A DNA stretch of 64,000 bases from Candidatus Poseidoniaceae archaeon (GTDB taxonomy: Archaea; Thermoplasmatota; Poseidoniia; Poseidoniales; Poseidoniaceae), in assembly GCA_030747695.1 (NCBI GenBank), contig JASLKG010000005.1, positions 212,599 through 276,598 of the forward strand, in the 5' to 3' direction. Shown piece by piece: positions 49,829 to 59,390 of the stretch. The first letter of the stretch is position 1; each line of letters opens with the position of its first letter. The position numbers and the translations under genes were made by a program. The notes under the pieces were generated by a model that saw only the letters and a program-made list of their open reading frames with translations, was not told where the DNA came from and made no database searches.

Positions 49829-51223
49829 ATGCGCCCCCGCTGGATTCTTAACCCAGCCGAAGTAAAAGTGCTAGACGCTAATGCTGAAGCACTAGGTGTA
49901 AATCTGGATGAACTTATGATAAAAGCAGCAACAGAATTAGCATTAGCATTGGAAGGTGCTCCAGAGCCAATTTGGATTTTATGTGGGCCCGGAAATAATG
50001 GCGGAGATGGCTTTCGTCTCGCAGAAATATTGGAAGAGTGTCATGTTATTGCAACACACAAAACTCAGAAAACAGAACTTTCAAAACGCGCGAGGTCTTG
50101 TTGGAAAGGTGAGATTAACTATGTAGAAAATCTTCCCGAAAAACCCCCAGCTGTAATTGTTGATTGTTTACTTGGTGCAGGCAGTAATGGGAAACCTCGG
50201 GGAGAAATATTGCGATTAATGGAATCAATCCCAGGCCGCCCGATGGTATTAGCATGCGATATGCCAACAGGTTGTGGTAGTGGAATTGCATTCAATGCTT
50301 TTAGGACAGTAACTTTTGAATCTCCAAAATCAAACATGGTTGATCAAGAAGGGCGCTTGCTTCCTGAAGTTGGAGATTTGTTCATCGCATCACTTGGTTG
50401 GCCGGAGGAAGTACTTGATCCTGGGCCCGGTGATTTGTTACGGTATCCAATTTCAATCGATGGGCAATTAAAGGGTGATCGTGGTAGGGTAATGATTGTT
50501 GGAGGAGGTCCATATCACGGTGCGCCAATACTCGCTGGGATGGCAGCAGCAAGAATGGGAGTAGATTTGGTTCATGTAGCCATGCCAATAAAAGCAGCAC
50601 AGAGAGCGACATGGCCATCTGATTTAATTCCAGAAAAACTCAGTGACAATGAGTATATTTCAGATGTGACTTCCATAGTAAAGAGATGCATGAGTGGGCG
50701 TGGCGTTCAAGCAATGGTAATAGGCCCAGGAATGGGAACGAAACAAGAAACCCTTGAAGCAGTTAGGTTACTAATCGAATCTACACCTTCCATACCTAAA
50801 GTGATTGATGCAGATGCAATAAGAGCATTGAGTGATTGGCCAGAATCATTAATTGGGGTAGTCACTCCTCATCAAAAAGAATTGGAAAATTGGATTGGTA
50901 GTATAGATGAAATACCCAAATTAGTGAAGGGCTCTGGAGAAGATAGAGTCGTAATACGCACTGGATCTGAGGATTTGATTATTGGTGCTGGAGGTCGTGG
51001 TGGCTGTGTAAAAGGAGGCAACCCACGTATGGCAATGGGAGGCACTGGCGATCTATTAGCAGGGTGTATTGGAGGACTATTGGCTCTTGGCTTATCACCA
51101 TGGAGTGCATCTCGCCTTGGGACCTATCTGTTACGGGTTTCAGGGAAAATAGCAGGTGATGAAATTGGACCAGGCCTTGTAGCAGAGGATATACCTCTAT
51201 ACTTGTCTAAGTCACTCAAATAA
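49829..51223 (+). CDS. nnr: Bifunctional NAD(P)HX epimerase/dehydratase (Nnr)
   Basis: A metabolite-repair enzyme that restores hydrated NAD(P)H. The N-terminal epimerase has WILCGPGNNGGDGFRLAEIL and a shortened IVDCLLGAGSNGKPRG, and the C-terminal ADP/ATP-dependent dehydratase has GRVMIVGGGPYHGAPILAGMAA, IGPGMG, VVTPHQKEL and GGTGDLLAGCIGGLLA. About 465 residues from the ATG at 49829, slightly shorter than typical fused proteins (around 500). The frame is open further upstream but conserved sequence begins here. It diverges from icmF and converges with the ABC-F gene with 8 bases of overlap. Confidence 0.92.
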   Translation: MRPRWILNPAEVKVLDANAEALGVNLDELMIKAATELALALEGAPEPIWILCGPGNNGGDGFRLAEILEECHVIATHKTQKTELSKRARSCWKGEINYVENLPEKPPAVIVDCLLGAGSNGKPRGEILRLMESIPGRPMVLACDMPTGCGSGIAFNAFRTVTFESPKSNMVDQEGRLLPEVGDLFIASLGWPEEVLDPGPGDLLRYPISIDGQLKGDRGRVMIVGGGPYHGAPILAGMAAARMGVDLVHVAMPIKAAQRATWPSDLIPEKLSDNEYISDVTSIVKRCMSGRGVQAMVIGPGMGTKQETLEAVRLLIESTPSIPKVIDADAIRALSDWPESLIGVVTPHQKELENWIGSIDEIPKLVKGSGEDRVVIRTGSEDLIIGAGGRGGCVKGGNPRMAMGGTGDLLAGCIGGLLALGLSPWSASRLGTYLLRVSGKIAGDEIGPGLVAEDIPLYLSKSLK

Positions 51224-52907
51224 CAGGTTCTTCTCCATCAACTAACGGAGGAAGACCTTTCTTTTTGCGAACATAATCTGTATAATTTCCAAAATATTTT
51301 GTAACAACACCGTCTTGTAATTCCCAGATTTGGTTTACAACTTGATCGAGGAACCACCGATCGTGACTAACTGTAACAATCGCACCATCATAATCAATTA
51401 GAGCCTCCTCAAGTGTTTCTTTTGCATCCATGTCTAAATGATTTGTAGGCTCATCTAGTAGCAATAGGTTGTTTTCCTCAAGCAGTAATTTTAGTAGCGC
51501 AATTCTTGCTCTTTCTCCACCAGATAATTTACCTAGAGGGGTTGTAACTTGGTCTTTTGTAAATTGAAATCTTCCCAGAGCAGCACGTATGTCTCCATAT
51601 TGCATATCAGGACGCAATACTTCTACCTGCTCGACAGGGTTTAGTTTGAAATCTAGTGTTCTGTGGTCCTGATGATAGTAACCAATTATTGCACCAGGCG
51701 CGAGATCACGTTCACCAGAATCAATATCCTCATCACCAGTAATTAACTTTAGTAGTGTAGTTTTTCCTTGTCCGTTTCCGCCAACTATTCCAATTCTATG
51801 GCCCTTTTGTATGTCTAAATTTTGGTTATCTAGTATCGGACGTTCTAATCCCTCGAATTTTTTCGTAACGTCTTTTAATTCGATTATATCATTACTACTT
51901 TTATCAGCAGCCTCAAGATTAAATCGTAGGCCTTTTCGTGTTTTTGGTTTTCGAGCTTTTAGAGCCTTTAATTCCTGTTGAAGCCTTTGAATCATCTTAT
52001 GTTTTGCTGAAATAGATTTATCATATTTGTTAGCAGATTTCATTGAACGCAATGCGGATTGAGTACTTGAAATCTTTTTTTCAGTATTTTTTATTCTGTC
52101 ATCAAGTGCTGCTAGAAATGTTTCTTTTTGCTTCAAATATTGTGAATAATTACCTTTGTAATTCCAATTTCGCAAATTATCTATTTCAATAATTCGCGTA
52201 CAGACTTGATCCAAAAAATATCTGTCGTGTGATACAATCATTTGTGCTCCATTAAAATCATTGATAAAACTCTCTAGCCATTCAGTAGTTTGAATATCTA
52301 GATGATTAGTAGGTTCGTCAAGAAATATAACATCAACTCCTGCTAGCCCAACAAGTTGTCGTGCGAGAGCCAATTTTGCACGCTCACCTCCACTCAATTG
52401 TTCAACTTTCATTTCCATAGGGTGTTTGTCCAACCCCAGCATTTCAAGAATCGCTTTAGCAATTCCAGCAACATTGGTCCCTCCGGATTCGCCAAGCATT
52501 TGTTGAAGTTCAGAATATCTGTCCATTACAGGTTGCCAGTTTCCTTCATAGAATGCAGGGTCAACCATTTGTGCTTCTATTGATGCAATTTCTTCTTCTA
52601 ATTCTTGGAATTGACGTCCTTTGCGAGACAACTCTTCTTCTATAGTAGAGTGCTCTTCAATGTCACGAATTTGAGTCAGATAAGCGATTCTGAGTCCTGG
52701 AGCAAATTCGATATCTCCAACATCTTGTTTTTGTTCTGAAATTGTGTTTAACAATGTAGTTTTTCCAGCTCCATTGTGGCCTACAATACCAATCCTGTCG
52801 CCTTCATTGACAATTAGATTGATATCTTCTAGTACCGTTACAGGTCCAAAGGCTCTGTCAACACCTTCGACATGTATGAGCTCTCTGGTCATATTTGTTG
52901 GCGACAT
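51216..52907 (-). CDS. ABC-F subfamily ATPase (ribosome-associated)
   Basis: Two ABC cassettes in one soluble chain without membrane domains, the ABC-F layout of EttA/Uup relatives that act on the ribosome. Cassette 1 has Walker A GIVGHNGAGKTT and LSGGERAKLALARQL with LDEPTNHLD; cassette 2 has GIVGGNGQGKTT and LSGGERARIALLKLL with LDEPTNHLD. Between them lies the P-site tRNA-interaction linker, a charged coiled coil (LKALKARKPKTRKG). The ATG at 52907 is likely, with 52892 and 52919 as alternatives; conserved sequence begins at ELIHVEGV. Resistance or rescue functions cannot be told apart from sequence. Confidence 0.92.
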   Translation of the reverse strand: MSPTNMTRELIHVEGVDRAFGPVTVLEDINLIVNEGDRIGIVGHNGAGKTTLLNTISEQKQDVGDIEFAPGLRIAYLTQIRDIEEHSTIEEELSRKGRQFQELEEEIASIEAQMVDPAFYEGNWQPVMDRYSELQQMLGESGGTNVAGIAKAILEMLGLDKHPMEMKVEQLSGGERAKLALARQLVGLAGVDVIFLDEPTNHLDIQTTEWLESFINDFNGAQMIVSHDRYFLDQVCTRIIEIDNLRNWNYKGNYSQYLKQKETFLAALDDRIKNTEKKISSTQSALRSMKSANKYDKSISAKHKMIQRLQQELKALKARKPKTRKGLRFNLEAADKSSNDIIELKDVTKKFEGLERPILDNQNLDIQKGHRIGIVGGNGQGKTTLLKLITGDEDIDSGERDLAPGAIIGYYHQDHRTLDFKLNPVEQVEVLRPDMQYGDIRAALGRFQFTKDQVTTPLGKLSGGERARIALLKLLLEENNLLLLDEPTNHLDMDAKETLEEALIDYDGAIVTVSHDRWFLDQVVNQIWELQDGVVTKYFGNYTDYVRKKKGLPPLVDGEEPVI

Positions 52908-53023
52908 AAGCCCATTCATCAACCAACCGGTCGTATGGAAGAAAGCAAAGCGATTGAAAGCATGTACTTTGCAAATGCATGATTGCAATTTGTTTAATAA
53001 CCTACTATCAAAATGAATAGCAG

Positions 53024-53323
53024 ATGACTACACCACTGAAGGAAGTGATTTGGGGGGGCGCTACCCTACTAAAGATCGCCGAGAAACCACTCGGAATTGG
53101 TCTTGTAATAGGGATTGGCGCTGGTATTGCAAATGCTTTAATCCTGGGGATCCCGATGTGGATTTCATTACTTACAGGAGGAGTATTAGGCGTAGCAGTC
53201 TGCTTAGTAGGTAGCCCTGCAATGAAATCAGAACTAAGGGCTAGAAGAATAGCAGAATCAAACCGACGTAAAGCCATGCTAAAGAAAGCCAGAGTTGCTT
53301 CAGCATTTACTGCTTTTGAATAA
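53024..53323 (+). CDS. Small membrane protein, unknown function
   Basis: A 99-residue protein with two closely spaced glycine-rich hydrophobic helices (about 24-42 and 44-63, separated by a short turn) and a basic helical C terminus (ELRARRIAESNRRKAMLKKAR). No family is recognised. It is flanked by the ABC-F and acyl-CoA synthetase genes, both on the opposite strand, with two bases to the latter's stop. Helical hairpins with basic tails sometimes associate with membrane complexes, but nothing specific can be said. Confidence 0.65.
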   Translation: MTTPLKEVIWGGATLLKIAEKPLGIGLVIGIGAGIANALILGIPMWISLLTGGVLGVAVCLVGSPAMKSELRARRIAESNRRKAMLKKARVASAFTAFE

Positions 53324-53324
53324 A

Positions 53325-55226
53325 TCAAAGAGATTTGATTGCTTCATCATGCAGTTTTAACAAGTTACGTAGTTTAACTTTCAATGAAGGCGTCATCAAA
53401 TCGTTATCTACACTCCATTCTTCAGAATCTAGAATGATATTACGTGCAACTTCATACCCCTTCCATTTAGGAGCAGTCATGTTGTTTTCCTTTAGATGAT
53501 CCAATAACCATTTCTTGACATTAGAATCATTACACATTTCATTGTTATCATCAGGACAGGCTACACCTGCTTCTGAAAGAGCGGTTCTCAATGCTTTAAT
53601 TGACGGATGAACAATAAGGAATGTATGTTGCATATTTCTACCGTCTAGTACTGCTTGCTCAACTAGTGGGCTTAACTTAAGATTCTCTTCGAGAGGAGCA
53701 GGAGAAACATACTTTCCATTCTCTAGCTTGAATTGACTTTTTACACGACCTGTGATTGATAGATATCCGTCGACCATCTTTCCAAGATCACCTGTTCTAA
53801 ATCCTCCATCGTCAGTCATAACTTCAGCAGTAGCTTCAGGCAGATTCCAATAGCCTTGCATAACGTTTGGACCATATACCACAATTTCACCTTCATCAGG
53901 GCGATCGGGATCATCCCATGCACTAGTATCAATTTCAACGCGCACACCATTTGCTGGCATTCCAACCGTGTTTAGGCGAGATAATCCTTTGCCCATCCAA
54001 CCGTTTGCAGATACAAGTGGGCTAGTCTCAGTCAAACCATATCCTTCGTAGCAATTGAATCCAACCTTTTGGACGAATGCAGCTACATCGGGCGAAAGAG
54101 CAGCAGCACCGGACATACAAAAGCGAATGTTTCCACCGAATCGAGCACGTACTTTGCCCCAAACAAGTTTATCCCAGAGTTTGTCAAAGAATCCACTTGG
54201 TTGAACTGAATCACATTGTACTCCAGCCTTGGCAATTCGCCTTTCCGCTGATTTTTGTGCTTTACCAACAAATATTTTCTTCAAACCAGTCGCTGCTTCA
54301 AATTGACTGTTGACTCTGTCGTAGAATTTGTTCCACACACGAGGTACAGCCAGTAATGCTGAAGGTTTGATTTCAATACATTCATCAGCGATCTTAGTTA
54401 AATCACTAATCAAATTGATGTGAACTCCCATTCTGATCATCCAATGTAAATCGAAGGTTGAACCAAAACTGTGCGCCCATGGCAAGAAAGCAGCGTTCTT
54501 ATCTCCAGGATATAACTCGAATACACCTTGTACACAAAGAACGTTGGAGAGGGTATTCCAATTAGAAAGCATAACACCTTTTGGATTTCCAGTAGTGCCT
54601 GATGTGTAAATTAATGTTGATAGCGCTTGCCAATCATCAGCAATTTCTTCTAAATCATCTGAAGAACGTCCAGCAGCAACAAATTCACTCCACATTCTTA
54701 CATCGACACCTGTAGGAGGTAATTTGTTTGCAGGCTCATCTCCAAGAAGAATAATTCCCGAAGGAGGCCAAGCATCGTCATCCAGAGCATCACAAAGTTT
54801 GTCTAAAACTTCAGTGTTTGCTACTACTACCGCCTTAGGTGTAGAATCTGAGATAATAAAGGACCAATCCTTTCCATGTTGATGAGTATACATTGCTGTA
54901 TAAGCTGCACCTAATGCATTTGCTCCATAAGAAACAGCCGCCCATTCTACAGAGTTGTCTACAATAATTGCGACACGATCGCCTTTTTCTACTCCAATAT
55001 CTCTCAAACCTTTGGCTACAGATGTACATAGATCTCCAAATTCATTGTAAGTAATATGTATTCTTTGCATACCAGGTTCTGGGATATATCCTATACAGGG
55101 TTCATCACCAAATCGTTCTTGAGATACCATCAACATTTGATATAATGTACGTGGATCATCACCCTCGGGTTGTTCCCATTGGCGGTCTTTTTCCTGCTTT
55201 GGCCAAGCCATTTTTTTAGCGGGCAT
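53325..55226 (-). CDS. Long-chain acyl-CoA synthetase (AMP-forming)
   Basis: An ANL-superfamily ligase of about 633 residues that adenylates a fatty acid and joins it to CoA. Signatures are the P-loop TLIYTSGTTGNPKGVMLS, a GYGLTETSPL motif, RTGDLGKMVDGYLSITGRVKSQFKLENGKYVSP containing the hinge and AMP-contacting residues, and a C-terminal catalytic region. The length and the LENGKYVSP segment match the long-chain/bubblegum-type family. ATG at 55226 is preferred because the frame upstream overlaps the end of the SMUG1-type gene. It could activate scavenged or self-made fatty acids, including the product of the megasynthase at 19-28 kb. Confidence 0.9.
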   Translation of the reverse strand: MPAKKMAWPKQEKDRQWEQPEGDDPRTLYQMLMVSQERFGDEPCIGYIPEPGMQRIHITYNEFGDLCTSVAKGLRDIGVEKGDRVAIIVDNSVEWAAVSYGANALGAAYTAMYTHQHGKDWSFIISDSTPKAVVVANTEVLDKLCDALDDDAWPPSGIILLGDEPANKLPPTGVDVRMWSEFVAAGRSSDDLEEIADDWQALSTLIYTSGTTGNPKGVMLSNWNTLSNVLCVQGVFELYPGDKNAAFLPWAHSFGSTFDLHWMIRMGVHINLISDLTKIADECIEIKPSALLAVPRVWNKFYDRVNSQFEAATGLKKIFVGKAQKSAERRIAKAGVQCDSVQPSGFFDKLWDKLVWGKVRARFGGNIRFCMSGAAALSPDVAAFVQKVGFNCYEGYGLTETSPLVSANGWMGKGLSRLNTVGMPANGVRVEIDTSAWDDPDRPDEGEIVVYGPNVMQGYWNLPEATAEVMTDDGGFRTGDLGKMVDGYLSITGRVKSQFKLENGKYVSPAPLEENLKLSPLVEQAVLDGRNMQHTFLIVHPSIKALRTALSEAGVACPDDNNEMCNDSNVKKWLLDHLKENNMTAPKWKGYEVARNIILDSEEWSVDNDLMTPSLKVKLRNLLKLHDEAIKSL

Positions 55227-55258
55227 GAATCCATCTGAGGGGCTTATCATTAAGAACT

Positions 55259-55996
55259 CTATGCTAGCAGAATACTTTCGACATTTTCTCTCCAATCAGC
55301 CCCATTATTCCTATTTGCTAATGGAGAAGCTGGAGAGGGATGCCAACATGTTGTTATTTCAGGCCCAGTATTCCCAAACACAGAAGTTGCCCTTCTTTCG
55401 GCATATTTGCCTACACCCACTATTCTTTCGATTTTCAAAATATCTACAACTTCATTCAAATGGTTATCACAAATTTTGATTAGAGATTTGACTGCAGGCC
55501 CAGAAATATTATCTGGGGTAATATTTTTTCCAGATTCTCCAAGCAATAGAAGGGGGCAATGATTGACCAAGAAAACATTTTGATGAATTTTCTCTGGTGT
55601 TTTCCATATGTCTTTCAGCAATCCCCATAATCGAGTTCCACTTATTTCTTGTCTTTCAAATTCAAGACCATGTACTGGCCTTTTAGGATGTCCTCCAATA
55701 GGTTCTGTGAAATTCCCAGTAATGTGTAAGAAATCCTTTGCGATTTCAGTTGCACCAAAAGGCACTCCACATTGCGCCATTCCATATGGGCCTGGATTCA
55801 TCCCTAGTAGCAATGTTTTTGCCCCAAGATTAGAATATTGACTTAGGTATGATTCATGAAACTCCCAAGCATAATCTAGTGGATTGGTGGCATATGCGAC
55901 ATCGGTTTCATTGATAATCCCCCTTCGAAGATTATCACACGCGCCACTCAATTTTTTAGCAGCATCTACAATCTCCATGAGTGTAGCAGAAGGCAT
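55259..55996 (-). CDS. SMUG1-type uracil-DNA glycosylase
   Basis: A 245-residue base-excision enzyme closely matching SMUG1: the catalytic LLGMNPGPYGMAQCGVPFG, GGHPKRPVHGLEFERQEISGTRLWG, and the HPSPASPLANRN leucine-loop motif. It would remove uracil and oxidised pyrimidines such as 5-hydroxymethyluracil. SMUG1 is best known from animals and a limited set of bacteria, so its presence in an archaeal genome is unusual. The ATG is 103 bases from the divergent HMG-CoA synthase start, and the stop lies 33 bases before the acyl-CoA synthetase start on the same strand, so those two may share a transcript. Confidence 0.92.
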   Translation of the reverse strand: MPSATLMEIVDAAKKLSGACDNLRRGIINETDVAYATNPLDYAWEFHESYLSQYSNLGAKTLLLGMNPGPYGMAQCGVPFGATEIAKDFLHITGNFTEPIGGHPKRPVHGLEFERQEISGTRLWGLLKDIWKTPEKIHQNVFLVNHCPLLLLGESGKNITPDNISGPAVKSLIKICDNHLNEVVDILKIERIVGVGKYAERRATSVFGNTGPEITTCWHPSPASPLANRNNGADWRENVESILLA

Positions 55997-56032
55997 TAGG
56001 CCAAAAAACGCTCGGCTTCGACGGTGTATTTC

Positions 56033-56070
56033 ACAACACCACTCTTAACAGTTTTTTTTGGCGGTGTTGT
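56033..56070. promoter_or_regulatory. Inverted repeat in the divergent SMUG1/HMG-CoA synthase spacer
   Basis: ACAACACC at 56033-56040 and GGTGTTGT at 56063-56070 are perfectly complementary half-sites around a 22-base spacer containing a run of eight T. The repeat lies about 30 bases from the HMG-CoA synthase ATG at 56099. It could bind a regulator or form a stem in the leader RNA. Confidence 0.35.
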
Positions 56071-56098
56071 TAAAGGGTATCTGGTGCCGGCAGGACTT

Positions 56099-57649
56099 AT
56101 GGCCTCAAAAGTCGGAATCGATGATATGGCTTTGCATTTTCCACGCCTATACATGGATATGCAAGATTTTGCAGAAATGAGAGGTGCGGATTATGCAAAA
56201 TTAAACAAAGGCTTAGGTCTAGCTGCTATGGCGATACCAGATGTACACGAAGATACTGCAACAATGGGCGCAAATGCAGTTTGTAGATTGATTGATCGAA
56301 ATGGAATCAACCCTAGAGATATCGGTCGTATATATTTAGGAACCGAATCAGCACTTGATGGTGCTAAACCTACTGCCACTTACATTGTAGATATGTTAAC
56401 TTCAAGATATGGTGAAAGGTTTGGAGAAGATTGTTTCCGTGGATGCGATGTAGTTGATATGACATTTGCGTGTATAGGTGCTGTAGATGCATTACACAAC
56501 ACACTGGACTGGGTTGCAAGAGGAGGAGAAAGTCAAGACCGTATGGGAATTGTTGTATTTTCTGACAATGCAAAATATGATCTTGAATCTTCTGGAGAAT
56601 ATACTCAAGGCGCCGGAGGAGGTGCATTGTTAGTAAGGCACAATCCACGTTTAGTAATTATTCCAGATAGATGGGGCGTTTCTACAACGCCTGTTCATGA
56701 TTTCTTTAAGCCTCGTAGAGAAGTTTCAATTCAAAGTGTAATTCAACATGTTCTTCAATTAGCAGCAGAAGCAGGTGCAACAATAAAAGAAGGAATGGCA
56801 GAAGCAATGATTAAACATCTTCCTGAATCAACTGTTAGACGTTTGGGTATTTTTGCACATGGTGAAGAAAATGTTCAAGTTCATCGTGACGAACCAGTTT
56901 TTGATGGACAATTTTCGAATAGATGTTACCGTGAAGCAGTAAAGCAAGCCTTCACACACTTCATGGGGAAAGCGGTAGCGCAAAATCGATTTGATCCAGA
57001 GATGGATACAATACTTACAGAACAATGGGCACGAATAATCATGCATTTGCCTTATGCATTCCAGGCAAAGAGAATGTTCCCTGATGTATTTAGGCATGAT
57101 AGAAAGCATCTGACAGAATGGAAAAGCATTGAAGCTGAAATCGGATTAGCACCTTTAGAAGACGATTTTGAAACAGAGGCAGAATGGGATAAAGAGATGG
57201 ATACATATCGCCGTTCGATATCAAAGACCGATGCCTTTCGTCAATTTGTTGAGGATAGAATAGAGAAAGGACAACGTGCATCATCATTGATAGGAAATCA
57301 GTATACTGGATCCATCTTCTTAGCATTGATGTCTACGTTTGAAGCAGATTATGATGAGAATTCTAATTTAGATAATCAGATTTTTGGTTTGTGTGGTTAT
57401 GGTTCTGGTGCCAAAGCAAAAGTGTTTGAGGCAGTAGTTCAACCGACCTGGAGAGAGATTGCTAGCCGTTGGAATTTGTTTGAGAGGTTAGAAGGTAGAA
57501 TTGCAATTGATCGTTTGACGTACGAGGCATTGCATAAGGGATTAGCCAAGGAATCAGTAATCTCTCCAAAGGGCGAGTTTGCATTGGTTGAAGTTGGCGA
57601 TGAAGGTTTCGAAGAAGGAATGAGGACTTATGCATGGATTGGTGAATAA
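56099..57649 (+). CDS. Hydroxymethylglutaryl-CoA synthase
   Basis: A thiolase-fold enzyme that condenses acetoacetyl-CoA and acetyl-CoA, the first committed step of the mevalonate route to archaeal isoprenoid lipids. It has IYLGTESALDGAKPTATYI, the nucleophile Cys in DMTFACIGAVDAL, and the FGLCGYGSGAKAKVFE motif near the C terminus with GGALLVRHNPRL in the middle. At 516 residues it is longer than the usual archaeal enzyme (about 350), nearer the eukaryotic/bacterial type (around 460-520), with an insert of about 60 charged residues near 340-400. ATG at 56099 starts the conserved sequence; upstream frame is excluded. Confidence 0.9.
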   Translation: MASKVGIDDMALHFPRLYMDMQDFAEMRGADYAKLNKGLGLAAMAIPDVHEDTATMGANAVCRLIDRNGINPRDIGRIYLGTESALDGAKPTATYIVDMLTSRYGERFGEDCFRGCDVVDMTFACIGAVDALHNTLDWVARGGESQDRMGIVVFSDNAKYDLESSGEYTQGAGGGALLVRHNPRLVIIPDRWGVSTTPVHDFFKPRREVSIQSVIQHVLQLAAEAGATIKEGMAEAMIKHLPESTVRRLGIFAHGEENVQVHRDEPVFDGQFSNRCYREAVKQAFTHFMGKAVAQNRFDPEMDTILTEQWARIIMHLPYAFQAKRMFPDVFRHDRKHLTEWKSIEAEIGLAPLEDDFETEAEWDKEMDTYRRSISKTDAFRQFVEDRIEKGQRASSLIGNQYTGSIFLALMSTFEADYDENSNLDNQIFGLCGYGSGAKAKVFEAVVQPTWREIASRWNLFERLEGRIAIDRLTYEALHKGLAKESVISPKGEFALVEVGDEGFEEGMRTYAWIGE

Positions 57650-57650
57650 T

Positions 57651-59381
57651 TCAATTTAAGATTGAATGAATATTTACAATACTAGGGATTTGCATATTTG
57701 CCAAATCAAACCACGATTCAATGTCTTCTATACTCTTTTGTTTTGAATAGGTTTTTGCTCTTGTACTAACTAAATTCCAAGCACCCTTTGAACTGATCCC
57801 TGGAATAGCAGCAAGCTGTTTTTCGGTAATAGTTTCAATTTTTAGATTAGTTTCAATTCCTGTAATCGACCTTGTTCCATGTGAAGTCACAATAATATCT
57901 GAATAAGTTTCAAGCGGAGCAAGATAATTCATTCCAATAAGTATTGGATATGCTCCAATTTGTCGCCCAAAAGTAACACCTGACTTACCATGTATTGCAG
58001 TATCTTTTGCGTTAGCATCTAGATGCCTTGGCAATCTAGTTCTTCCATCGTGAGTTTCCCACCATACATCCTTTAAGATTGTACCAACAGGTAGCATTTC
58101 TTTTAACAATGGGCCATCGAAATTATCTCTTACTGTTGTTTTAAATGATTTAAAATCGGTTTCATTTATTTCTTGAAAATCATCTCCTTCGACTTGACGT
58201 ATGTTCACTCTTCGAATCATATGGCCTTCATTTTTCAATTCATTTAGTAAATCAAGGTTCATCTTGTACGTAGAAGAAGTTTCACCATGTAACCCTGCAA
58301 TAAAATTCAATCCAGGTAGTAATTTTGGTAAACCCCTCTCGCCTCTCTCTCTTCCAAATTTATTGATTAATGAAATTGCAGTTTTTAATTGGCCCGAATT
58401 ACAATTTAACCAATTAGCTTCATGCACATTTGGATCGGCACTTTCAAGACCAAAAGAAAGTACTGCGCCATCAGATAATGTTTCAATAAGAGTTTTTGTT
58501 ATTTCTTCAGACTCTTCGAGATGTTCTGCAATAATTGATGGATTTGCATTATCCGTGTGGAGTATTTTCAACCTTTCATCTTCTCGTAATCCATGTAGTA
58601 ATTTGGCAATTGGTTCAGGATTTGGAATAGGATACTCCATTTCAACCACACCATCCGCCATGTAAGTGTATGTATCAGTCATACCACCAAGGCGAACATG
58701 TTGAACTCCCATTTCATGAGCAATCTTCACTTCATCAATAATGTCTTCAGGAGACCTCCATATCGGCACTCCTTTTTTAGGCTCAATACAAAACTTACAT
58801 CCTCTTTTGTAACGCACACATCCTTGGTATACTTCTACTTCATACGTAAGTGGGCCATGTAAATCAGGATTCATTGTGACTGCTTTAGATGAAGCACCTG
58901 CATGAGCCCATTCTGTCCATTCTTCGGAAGTTCTTCTTTTATGCTTCCATTCTTTATGTTTGAAGTAATAACTAAGTGTAGCATCTGTATCTTGGACAGC
59001 TAAAAATAGGTTTTTCTTTAAGGGGTTCCAACCTTGCTGTTTCCATCCACGAATAGCCCATCCTCCTGCCAATATAGGAATTTCACTTGAAGTAGATGAT
59101 ATCAATTGGCGGATCTCATTAAGAGAAATAGGGGTCCCACGTAGATATTTTCCTGGCACAACCGCTCCTGCAAGAATTACAACACCTAATCTGTTTTCTG
59201 TGGATGCAGGATTTAATCTGTGTGAATCGATAGTTTTGTATTCATAATCAACACCAAGTTTTTCCAAAACACCACAAATATACCTGATGTGAAATCCAAT
59301 ATAAGGAGGAACTCCAAAAGCAGCAGGCTCATCTTCATAGCCATCTATGACGAGCCAGGTCTTTTCTCCTGACTTATCCAT
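57651..59381 (-). CDS. Radical SAM protein with C-terminal helix-hairpin-helix (COG1031-like)
   Basis: A 576-residue protein of the archaeal radical-SAM/HhH family. An N-terminal Rossmann-like region (DGYEDEPAAFGVPPYI) resembles B12-binding domains. The iron-sulfur motif is VYQGCVRYKRGCKFC, where the cysteines are spaced C-x6-C-x2-C instead of the canonical CxxxCxxC; this longer spacing is a feature of the family as I know it. A TIM barrel with VRLGGMTDTYTYM and SFGLESADPNVHEANWL follows, and the C terminus has a helix-hairpin-helix (QLAAIPGISSKGAWNLV), suggesting nucleic-acid binding. Reaction unknown. It sits in the same-strand run with the exosome Csl4 fusion and METTL5-like genes, so an RNA-modification role is plausible. 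Confidence 0.82.
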   Translation of the reverse strand: MDKSGEKTWLVIDGYEDEPAAFGVPPYIGFHIRYICGVLEKLGVDYEYKTIDSHRLNPASTENRLGVVILAGAVVPGKYLRGTPISLNEIRQLISSTSSEIPILAGGWAIRGWKQQGWNPLKKNLFLAVQDTDATLSYYFKHKEWKHKRRTSEEWTEWAHAGASSKAVTMNPDLHGPLTYEVEVYQGCVRYKRGCKFCIEPKKGVPIWRSPEDIIDEVKIAHEMGVQHVRLGGMTDTYTYMADGVVEMEYPIPNPEPIAKLLHGLREDERLKILHTDNANPSIIAEHLEESEEITKTLIETLSDGAVLSFGLESADPNVHEANWLNCNSGQLKTAISLINKFGRERGERGLPKLLPGLNFIAGLHGETSSTYKMNLDLLNELKNEGHMIRRVNIRQVEGDDFQEINETDFKSFKTTVRDNFDGPLLKEMLPVGTILKDVWWETHDGRTRLPRHLDANAKDTAIHGKSGVTFGRQIGAYPILIGMNYLAPLETYSDIIVTSHGTRSITGIETNLKIETITEKQLAAIPGISSKGAWNLVSTRAKTYSKQKSIEDIESWFDLANMQIPSIVNIHSILN

Positions 59382-59390
59382 CTAAACACC

